The notes under the pieces: model-generated
The model's input: only the letters and a program-made list of their open reading frames with translations
Databases searched by the model: none
What the model was told of the DNA's origin: nothing
NCBI GenBank assembly: GCA_008477525.1
Contig: SPDT01000003.1
Coordinates: 1,798,001-1,862,000, forward strand
Reading direction: 5' to 3'
DNA length: 64,000 nt
Source of the DNA: Hypomyces perniciosus
Lineage: Eukaryota; Ascomycota; Sordariomycetes; Hypocreales; Hypocreaceae
Program-made: the position numbers and the translations under genes
Shown here: piece after piece, positions 55,482 through 64,000 of the stretch
Numbering within the stretch: the stretch's first letter is position 1
Layout of the letters: the number at the start of each line of letters is the position of its first letter

Positions 55482-56288
55482 TGTTGAGGATTGGTCACTG
55501 TTATGAATGATTCTAGCATGTTTTGTTTATTCTAGGCGCCATGGTTCATCGTCAAAATAATGATTCTGTCTACATTGTCTTCGGGTACTCCGCAACTACT
55601 TCGTACAAATTTTTTTCTAGGCGAATGTATGTACGCACATAAGCGAACCCATAGCACTCATGAAAAGATTAGAGCGAGCCATGGGATTATAAAAGGCGGG
55701 GACGATCTACTTCGCACAAGACTGTGAAAAAGCCGTGGGATCGTGGTTTCTCATTCATTAGTGTGAGGCGAAGATGATTGTAAGATGAAGAAAGTGAAAA
55801 GTCTGACACGAAAATCGCGGTTTTGAAATGCGAAAAAGCGATGACTAAGCCGAATTACGGGTCAAAGGGATACGTAGTATGTACGGAGTAGGTACTTCGT
55901 GCGACCATACTACAGGTGTCTCGTATTCCACTTGAATCAGCCTACAGACAACTTCGTAAAGACAAACTCCTACAGGATTACGGAGTACTCACATCTCATA
56001 CGATTGCTGGATGTCATCCTCTTTGATCGGTTCTTTGTTGTCGTCTCAATTGCAAGGCATCGATACCATATTCGCGACGCGACCCTACGAGCTCCAGCAT
56101 CTAGAACATCAGTTTGATTCCTCTGACGAATTGGCGCCGACGCCGCAAAGAGGGTGCTGCGACTAGTTAAATTCCATTGTCGATCCCTTGGTGACGCTTC
56201 CCAGAACGACGCTGTCCAGACCTTACATTCGAGCTGCGATATCCCTACAACTTACATGCAGCTTGCTTAGCTCCTGTCTCCGCCTACC
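55482..56288. other. Intergenic with 9-mer repeats
   Basis: Three words of the TACGGAGTA/TACTTCGTA family occur (55597, 55882, 55979). No gene. Confidence 0.4.
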
Positions 56289-58058
56289 ATGTCTTCGACG
56301 GCACCGACAGACCTGACCCAAGCGTCTAATCCAGGTTTGCAGTGCCCCACGCTTCGGATAAGGATACCGTGTACTGACGCTGTCCGGCTGGCACAGCATC
56401 GAAGAAGAAAAATAACAAGAAAAAGAAGAATGCCAACAAGAACAAGGAGGCGATACAAACTGGCAACGGCGACGTGAAGCAAGACAAGGAAGAGCTGGAC
56501 GATGATCCGGATACCCCGACGACCACGGTGAGTGACATCACAAGGCATGCTGCGCCGCAACCTCAAGCGCTAATATGATGTTCCAGGACGCACCGGATGA
56601 CACCGAACCGCCCAAGAATGAGAGCAATGGCCATCTGGCAGCGCCCAACGGGGATTCGGACACAACGGCCAAACTAGAAGCCATGGGCAAGGAGCGAGAG
56701 GCCCTCAGGGCTGAAGTCGAACAATTACGCAAACAACTGGAAAGCATTCAAGAAAATCACAACAACGAGATATCGCAGCTCAAGGAAGACCTCGAAGAGA
56801 GTAATACGGCCAAAGAAACCGCGGAGGAGCAGTACCAAACCTTGCTGGAACGAGTCGAGAAGATCAAAGAAACATTGAGCGACAGGCTGAGACGCGATAA
56901 GGCCGAGCTGGAGGAGGCCAAGGAACGTATTGAAGAGCTAGAGGCGCAAAATGAAGAACTTAGAGGTTCTGCCCAGTCTTCTGGCGAAGATGTGGACAAG
57001 CTGAAAGAAGAGCTACAAGATGCGACACGGGAGTTGACAAGTCTTCGAAGTCGGAATAATCTTTCAGCAACAAATTGGAGCAAGGAGAGGGAAGACCTAG
57101 TCAGAACGATCCAGCACTTGAAGGAAGAGATGGAGACAACATCTAATGCCATGGGCGAGTGGGAAGTCATCGCTATGGAGGAGCGCTCTGTTAAAGAGAA
57201 TTTGGCAGAAAAGGTTACCGAGCTTGAGGAACAGGTCATCAGTCTAAGACAGGGCTATGAGGCCGCCATCTCAGATCGTGACAGCCAGGCGACGCTGGTT
57301 GACAACTTACAGAATGCCCTGCGCGAAATCCAGGATGCGCGCAAGAAAGAATTGCGTGAGATGGTTGAGACGAGTGAGGCTCAATTGCAGGAGCAGAAAA
57401 AGTTGGTACATGAAGCTGTCGCGCGTGCCACAGAGGCTCAGGAGGCCAAGGAGGAGCTTGTCAAAGAGCTTGAGCGGACTGCCCCGTTTGAGAAGGAGGT
57501 GAAGGAGAAGAATCTCCTCATTGGCAAGCTAAGACATGAAGCTATTGTGCTGAATGATCACCTAACTAAGGCGCTGCGCTATCTCAAGAAGACGAAGCCT
57601 GAGGATAACGTTGACAGGTATACGTTCTGCCCCCTGGTCATATTAGGACTCGTCCACTGATACTATGTAGGCAAGTTGTCACGAACCATCTTCTTCACTT
57701 CCTCACTCTAGACCGTGGCGACGCCAAACGCTTCCAGGTTCTGCAAGTTATGGCAGGCTATCTTAACTGGACAGACGAACAGCGTGAGCAAGCAGGCCTT
57801 GCCCGGCCTGGAACCTCAAACAACAGCTTACGCCTTCCCATTTCGCCTTTCCAACGGACGCCAAGCTCACCATCACTTAACGCCGACATCTTTTCTGAAC
57901 CTACCTCCGCTAAAGAGAGGGAGTCTTTGGCGGAGCTCTGGGCTAATTTCCTCGAGCGTAGCGCGCAAGAAGGTGTTGGTGGAGCGTCATCAAGGAAAGA
58001 TAGCGCAAGCAGTGTGGCAACAGGCACAGGGACGCCGCGTCCAGATTCGAGGGCTTGA
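56289..58058 (+). CDS. RUD3: Golgin Rud3 (GRAB-domain coiled-coil protein)
   Basis: Four exons (56289-56334, 56397-56527, 56587-57617, 57671-58058; introns 62, 59, 53 nt) give 531 aa. Residues 1-60 are Lys/Asn-rich (KKKNNKKKKNANKNKE). Residues of about 90-360 form a long coiled coil. The C-terminal GRAB domain, NLLIGKLRHEAIVLNDHLT, then LRYLKKTKPEDNVDRQ, VTNHLLHFLTL, RGDAKRFQVLQV and GYLNWTDEQ, is the Arf1-binding element of Rud3/GMAP-210. It tethers the protein to cis-Golgi membranes. The frame across the last intron (GTATAC donor, GTAG acceptor) is needed to complete the domain and fits exactly. A Ser/Thr-rich tail follows. Convergent with the next gene, stops 205 bp apart. Confidence 0.93.
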
Positions 58059-58263
58059 TGCTAAAACTAAGAGTATATTCAGCGAGTGTGTTGCCTATCT
58101 ACGGCGTATAGGGGAAGTCTTGTGCAAATGCCTGTGGATGCCGAAGAAGAGGCTAGAAAGATTCCCCTATCGGAGCGTTTTTCTTGACATTGTAACAATA
58201 GAGAATCCTTTGATGGCTAATAATGCGAGCATCTATTCATATCTAATGTCATTCATTCCACAT

Positions 58264-59383
58264 TTATTCTTCCGTCGACTCCTGCAGTGGCCGCAACACA
58301 TTTTCAGTATATGCCTCCGCATCTTTCGTTATGTTTTGAATATTAATCCTGTTGCTCAAGGCATCGTTCACCCCTTCAATGACGTCCCTCTCTTCCATTA
58401 CTTCGCTCATGAGCCGGACCTCATGTTGCCAGTATGCCTGACTACGTGATCGGAGATTCTCATCTCGCATGGCTGTATTCTTCACGATGCCAACAGCGCT
58501 CATCTTGCTTCTTGCAGTGAGAAGCGCGCGGTTGACAAACTCGATGCGTGTAGCTGGGGATGGGAGTTGCACAAAAGCCCGGTTGGTGGAGGATAACCAT
58601 AGAACGTAAGCGAGCAAAGCGTCGAGGACGGCGAGGGAAATAAGGCGGTAGTTTCTCATAGACCAGTAAAAGAAATCGATTTCGTTGAGGCGCAGCGCCC
58701 GCGCATTTGCTTGGTAGTTGTAAGAGCTGACGAAGTAGATGTCCAATATGCCAATGATGCCAGCGGCGATCGTTGCCAGTGTACGCCACTGAGAGCCGTA
58801 TTTCCCTGTCCATGATGGACTCGTGACAACGGCGAGGATGACTAGATTGGCGATATGGGGCCAGAGTAACCCAGGGAGGGCATAGTAGAAATAGCTCTTG
58901 GGCTCGTCGGCATGGCAGAATGGACACTCGGCCAGGACTTCCGGCCCAAACTGCAAGTATAACAGGCGACTCTCCAAATTGATAAACTTCGAGCGCAAGA
59001 TGTGGTCCCACCCGGTGAGAGCATTGCGAGGCCGAACCGAGCTGATGCGCGCGAACAGCACGTCGACGGGGATCTGTAGTCGGCTCTGCGTCCTGAGGAA
59101 GAGGTTCTCTGGAGCGAAAAGCGGCAGTGTTTTGGCAGCGAGCAAGAATGCGAGTAACGAGAGTAGGAATATGGCTATCCGAATGGCGGGCGGAGGCGGT
59201 TGTATGGCCAGGCCATGGCGGCGCGAGGAGGCTCGAACACTGCGATAGAAGCCGATGGCCTTGGGGAGCAGTATTGGGCCGAAGAAGATGACGAGAGCGC
59301 GGATGCTACAGTGTTCAAGTCAGCGTACATTCTATATCTTTGCGAGGTGACATGTTGTCTTACGAATCCCAAGAGATCGCCAT
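58264..59383 (-). CDS. Conserved fungal multi-pass membrane protein
   Basis: Two exons: a 20-nt first exon 59383-59364 (ATGGCGATCTCTTGGGATTC) and 59305-58264, with a 58-nt intron (GTAAGA...TGTAG), total 353 aa. Starting MAISWDSIRALVIFFGPILL gives the hallmark N-terminal membrane helix. Next come a second helix (AIRIAIFLLSLLAFLLA), QSRLQIPVDVLFARI and WDHILRSKFINLESRLLYLQ, a Cys pair CPFCHADEPKSYFYYALPG, then helices near 160-180 and 215-235, and a cytosolic C-terminal domain. The family is conserved across Sordariomycetes and is sometimes misnamed 'chorismate synthase protein'. Function unknown; an ER location is plausible. The tiny exon 1 is easily missed and moves the start upstream of the long frame. 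Confidence 0.85.
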
Positions 59384-59638
59384 CTTGTGAACTGCGCCGA
59401 TTGTGAGAAGAGAGCTTCGCGAGTCTTTGTCTGAGGCTTGTGGACAAGGCTGAGAGGCCAAGTTGTAGGTAGCAGTACGAAGTAGTAGTACCAGTAATAT
59501 GTATCAATGTGGCAGGAACCACAAGGCTGCTAACGGTCAGCGTGGGGCAATGCGTCATCAGCTCTAGAATCCCGAACCGCCAACTGTCAATGACTTTCTT
59601 GGCTTCTTCTCCTGAATCTAGAAAATCTCCAGGCCGCT

Positions 59639-61729
59639 ATGGCGTATTGCGATTTCTGCGCAAATCTCACAATCGCCCAACTGGATGATAACGATGTTCT
59701 CTTCCACCCAAACCTGAACGCTCTGCGCCTCAGCGCCTCAGCAGGCTGCCCCTTCTGTACTCTCTGCTACACGCGTATCCAGGAACATTGGACCAAGGAG
59801 GGGGTCGCCGCCTTGCTCAGAGGTGATGATCCAGAACACTACGCTGGCCCTGTCTGGTACCCGAGTCTCTGGCTTCGTGGCGAGGTCTTGGAGGCTAGAG
59901 TTGGATATGTGGCAATCATTGGGGAGGCATCGTCCGGATGCTGTATCTGGCTGAGCTGTGGAAAGTTTCCTGATGGCTCGTATGAGCATTCGGAGGAGAT
60001 GAATGCACCTAGGCATGGGATGACGGCAAAGTTGGCGGTTTACGCGTAAGCCTTGACATTTCTCATGACATATTGAAGCGGAAGATGATTTGTCTGAAGA
60101 ACCGAGGGATCAGCAGCCGCCTCACAGTTCAGAGAACGCTTTTCGGCAGTGAACCATGATCCGAACTTTCACATCTCCATGGCCCGCTCATGCCTTGAGA
60201 AGTGTCGCGCTTCTCATAAACTCTGCGCCTCCCAAGGCTCCGACGAAATGCCAACCCGTGTTATCCACGTCGGTGATCCTGCCCGAGGCCAACCTGTTCG
60301 ACTCCTGGTCACAAATGGGCTCCGTGAACCCTACTTGGCCTTGTCATACTGCTGGGGCCCTGACCAAACCCTCTTCAAACTAAACAAGGACACCAAAGCA
60401 GGGATGCTCGCTGAGATTAATGAAACGAAGCTCGCCAAGACCTATCAAGATGCCATCAGCTTTTCGCGTTCGCTGGGTGTTCGCTATATATGGATTGATG
60501 CGCTATGTATCATCCAGGGGGATGCAAATGACTGGGCCTTCGAGTCACAACGCATGGCAGAGGTCTATGGTAACGCGATGTTGAGCGTCATTGCAGGACG
60601 GTCTGACGATGCTCGTCTTGGCTTTGTTGCCCCCAAACTGCACCAAGATGCTCAGCACTGTCCTATTCCTCTTTTAACATCGGGCAACGACGTCATATAC
60701 GTTTGTCTTCCACGATCAAAAAGCGTAGGTCCTGTGGATACACGCGGGTGGTGCTTCCAAGAGAAAATCCTCTCTCGTCGCGCTCTAGTCTTCGGCAAGG
60801 AGCAGATATCGTTTCAATGTCGGACCACCAAGGAATTTGAAGACGGATATAGGCTCTATGAGAAACCCATATCGACATTTCTTACGCTAGGCCTATCCCT
60901 GCCTGATGGGGATGTTACTTTGAAGAAAGATACAGCTCTCAAGATGTGGTACGGGTTTCTAGAGGAGTATACGATGAGGAACTTGTCAAATCCACACGAC
61001 ATATTTGCGGCAATCGTTTCTGTTGCCAAGCTAGCGCAGAGCATTTTAGGAGCACCATATCTTGCTGGTATTTGGGAAACTGACATCGCCCGCGGGTTGC
61101 TTTGGAAACCTCGGAAACGCACTAGCTATGTTCGCTACACTCCTGCAATACGTCCCAAACCAACCCGCCTGGTGCAAGGGCAAGGCCCCATCATCAGAGC
61201 GCCATCTTGGTCCTGGGCGTCGGTTGAGGGACCTGCACGGCATTACTTCCGTGAGCGTACATCGTCGCATCTTGCCGCAATGGATATTCATATCCGACCA
61301 AAGCTAGGAGATAGATGGACTTCAGACGTCGGTTGTGACGTTTCAACATTGCATATGCCATCTTGTGAATTACATATCCTTGGTCGCTTGGCTAGAGCAC
61401 TTACCATGAAAACACCAGCGGGCGAGTACCTCACAAGGTCAAGGATGGGGAAGGAAATCCACAAAGCGAAGCTTAAAGAACATGGCAAGCTTCTCATCTC
61501 AGCTGAGGAAGTGACTAAAACCAATGAAAATTGGGAAGATCGCGTTGTAGCGATAGGACTTTTCGACGTGATGGAGGAGATGTGTGAGGAGGTTTGGTGC
61601 CTCTTGGTTTTGCGAAATCATGGACTGATGCTTGCGAGGGATGGCGAGAAGTGGAAGAGGCTGGGTTGGTTTTCTTCGGAAAGGGATTGGTTCGAAGGAA
61701 GAAGTGAGGTTGAGATCAAGTTGGTATGA
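59639..61729 (+). CDS. HET-domain protein (heterokaryon incompatibility type)
   Basis: Two exons, 59639-60045 and 60100-61729, with a 54-nt intron (GTAAGC, branch CATGACAT, acceptor TGAAG), 678 aa. N-terminal Cys pairs (CDFCANL, CPFCTLC) resemble those found ahead of many fungal HET domains. The HET domain has the three usual blocks: block 1 PYLALSYCWGPD (213-224), block 2 SLGVRYIWIDALCIIQGD (261-277) with the follow-up WAFESQRMAEVYGNAMLSVIA, and a late block RGWCFQEKILSRRALVFG. HET-domain proteins trigger incompatibility-type cell death and often diversify. It is divergent from the membrane protein gene (255 bp between starts). The downstream half is unique to this subgroup and of unknown role. 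Confidence 0.88.
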
Positions 61730-62350
61730 GCACTGATTGTTGCATAGGGATCATATTTGGTGCGAACGCGGTGCACATGACAGCTTCTTCAGGGAGTGGC
61801 CATCCTTAACTCGGAGATAAGGATCAGTTACTCACGGTTGTTTCATGATCCCTGTTAATGGCAAGACGCAGGGATTGCCATCTTATGACTTATGTAGAAC
61901 CATATCGTTGTTCCTCGCCACGTCATTACTATTGACACATCTTCAACGGTCTGGATTCACCAACGAGATTATTATCCAGACATTCAGGCCCGCTGAAGAT
62001 TAGCATCCTTTTGCGGCTGACGTTACCTAAAGGATTCAACTTCCAGATCGGGATGCATGCGCGGCTGATGGCGTACCCGAGAATGCGAGAATGCGACCTA
62101 TGACGAATATTACTACTGGCTGAATTGTGGAGCACCTGTGACGAGCCAGGCTGAACCCAGACCAACTCACGGGCTAGAATCTACTCCGTACTTCATTCTT
62201 CGTACGTCTGTAACGATACAAAGCACGCTGTGAGCTGTAAGGTGGCCGATTTTGACGTGATTCTGGTCACAGGAATTCTCGTTACGTTGAAACAGAAGCC
62301 GTTTCGTATTCAATTCCGCCAGGATACAGACACTGGGTCTGTAGGTCAAC
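61730..62350. other. Intergenic
   Basis: Contains TACTCCGTA at 62182. No gene. Confidence 0.35.
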
Positions 62351-64000
62351 ATGGTGTGGCTACGGGGCCTCCCTCTGGCAGTGGTGTTTGCCTCATTGAT
62401 CGGGAACTCTGCTGCACGCACAGCGAATGGACAAAAGCCAATCACACCGATTGGCTCGGGCAGCAAGAACCCGTTTACGGAAGAGTTCGCCAAACTTGTG
62501 GAACAGACATTGGAAGATTGGAAGGTCCCCGGAGTATCAATTGCTGTGATCGACGGCGACGAGGTCTATGCCGAGGTAAGTTTTCTGCCTCTCCGTCATG
62601 ATAATCAAGCTCACACCATCACAGGGCTATGGATATGCGAGTTTGCCTCAAACAAAGGCAACGCCAGAAACCATCTGGTATGCTGGTTCTACAACCAAGG
62701 CATTCACCGCTGCCACTTTGGCCCATCTCATCGACTCCAAGAACTACTCAGCCTTGTCTCTTGGTTGGTCAACGACCATCTCGTCGATCATCCGAGACGA
62801 CTTTGTCGTACAGGATGAATGGGCAACAAATCACCTAACACTAGACGATGCCGTCAGCCACCGCACTGGGATGGGTCGCCATGATGGATCAATACCGCGG
62901 GAAGTGAATGGCAAAACGACTACCGTGAAGGATGTTGTGCGAAGCATGAGACATCTACCTTCAGTCTCCGCCCCGCGAACCGAATTCCATTATTGCAATT
63001 TGATGTATATCGCGTTGTCGGACGTTATTGAGACGGTCACGGGCCAATGGCTTGGTGATGTCATGAAGCGAGTCATCTGGGAGCCGCTTGGCATGAAATC
63101 GACCTACTTCAATACTCAAGACGCAATAGATGCCCCCGAACACTTCTCCACCGGGTACTACTGGGACGACACAGAAAACGCATACAAGAGTATACCAAAT
63201 TGGATTGTTGACCCTATCAGCGGTGCAGGCGCCATCATCTCTAATGTCCTTGACTACGCGAAATGGGTGAAATGTCTACTTCACGAGACCGCTCCGTTCT
63301 CACAAGAAACACATCAAGATATCAAAACTCCGAGAATGATAGCTTCAAAACTACAAAAAGGACATGAAATTAAACTCTATGGACTAGGATGGTCACGAAC
63401 ATACATAAAGGGCCATGTGGTGTATACACACACTGGTGGGACGGTTGGCCACGGGTCGGCTGTCTTTTGGCTCCCTGATGACAATTACGGCGTTGTAGCA
63501 CTTGGCAATACTGCTGGTACTTCAAACGAGGCTGAAGAGGTCCTCATACACCACTTGATCGAAGGCAGGCTCGGCATTCCGGCAGACGACCGCTCTGACG
63601 CCAACGAGCGACGTCAAAGGCAAGTTTCCATTTCGCTGTCGCGATGACGCTTATCACTAACTCAATTTAGCCGCCAGGAACACACAGTCAAGATGAACCA
63701 GGATGCAGATGATGCTATCGGTCGCTTATATCCGTATCGGCCTCACCCTCCACTGCCATCTACGTTGAACACGACTCAGTTACAGGGTCAGTACTACGAC
63801 CCAGGATATGGGCTTCTCGAGTTTCGTGAACAACCCCATCCGGAAAACTCGCATAGAAAAATACTCGTGGCTAGCCAGCCCAATGCAGGGATCCGATACA
63901 AAATGAGCCTCTATCACGCATCTGGCGATTACTGGGTTGCAAATGTGTTGTCTACCGATAACCCCACGTTGGTGGATGACTTCTTCGGGGCCAACTTCGA
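62351..64000 (+). CDS. Secreted serine hydrolase, beta-lactamase fold (cut by right edge)
   Basis: Exons 62351-62575, 62625-63619 and 63671 onward (introns 49 and 51 nt). The second intron has a GC donor (AG|GCAAGT) and ordinary TTTAG acceptor, which is the only choice that keeps the frame open to the end of the window. The signal peptide region MVWLRGLPLAVVFASLIG is followed by the class C beta-lactamase/DD-peptidase signature: catalytic S97-T-T-K100 (AGSTTKAF), Y198-C-N200, and H344-T-G-G (THTGGTVGHGS). LTLDDAVSHRTGM is also typical. The C-terminal part after the third exon (GQYYDPGYGLLEFRE...) is likely the lipocalin-like domain of this family. Fungal members hydrolyse esters or lactones or work in natural-product pathways, and true antibiotic resistance is not implied. 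The 3' end is missing. Confidence 0.85.

Noticed and set aside
1..64000. tRNA genes and CRISPR arrays
   Set aside because: No cloverleaf with a GTTCRANNC arm in correct context was found by reading; CRISPRs do not occur in fungal nuclear genomes and no regular spacer array is present. A tRNA scan would settle the former.

Overview
The window is nuclear DNA of a filamentous ascomycete, most likely a Sordariomycete and probably Hypocreales. Genes are split by short introns of about 49-125 nt with GT(A/G)NGT donors, CTRAY-type branch sites and YAG acceptors. There are two dispersed 5S rRNA genes of fungal type, a HET-domain gene, a fungal-specific family of membrane proteins, and repeats with C-to-T type decay. 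No tRNA, rDNA unit or CRISPR array was seen. Exon coordinates were worked out by hand from splice signals, frame continuity and protein-family expectation; no alignment was run.

The left half (1 to about 32.4 kb) is accessory and gene-poor. It holds a gene cut by the left edge, a family-2 glycosyltransferase (3.2-4.7 kb), a tandem pair of two-exon paralogs of unknown function (5.9-8.4 kb), a probable solo LTR (8.7-9.0 kb), and two diverged same-orientation copies of a repeat dense in the palindrome TACYRGTA (9.4-9.95 and 19.9-20.6 kb). Between these copies lie partly duplicated repeat blocks, a decayed small-protein gene, a four-exon gene of unknown function, a four-exon gene with a complete Ulp1-type (C48) cysteine protease domain, and a small Cys-rich protein gene. 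Further right are an RTC3-like gene with a local frame anomaly, a decayed hAT element with 20-bp terminal inverted repeats and a near-perfect 8-bp target duplication, an alpha/beta-hydrolase gene (25.5-27.2 kb), an array of small hairpin-forming repeats (28.1-28.4 kb), and relics of Zn2Cys6 and CHAT genes (30.1-30.7 kb).

The right half (32.4-64 kb) is gene-dense core genome: 5S rRNA, APC4 (anaphase-promoting complex), GTR2/RagC (TORC1 signalling), an acidic-tailed protein with an F-box-like start, a second 5S rRNA, a FAD-dependent oxidoreductase, PCF11 (mRNA 3'-end formation), a four-helix membrane protein (DUF7598-like), a SERF/4F5 protein, a secreted cupredoxin, an SMN homolog, NOP15 (60S biogenesis), RUD3 (Golgi golgin), a conserved multi-pass membrane protein, a HET-domain protein, and a secreted beta-lactamase-fold serine hydrolase that runs off the right edge. 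These are housekeeping genes in mixed orientation, with no sign of a metabolic cluster. Many of their intergenic spacers contain the 9-mers TACGGAGTA or TACGAAGTA (or their complements), well above chance expectation.

The best candidate for something undescribed is the 9.4-20.6 kb segment. Two direct copies of a palindrome-dense repeat flank a Ulp1-type protease gene, a divergent unknown gene sharing an upstream region with two near-identical palindromes, and a nested repeat block. I could not find a recognisable transposase or recombinase in it, so calling it a mobile element is only a hypothesis.
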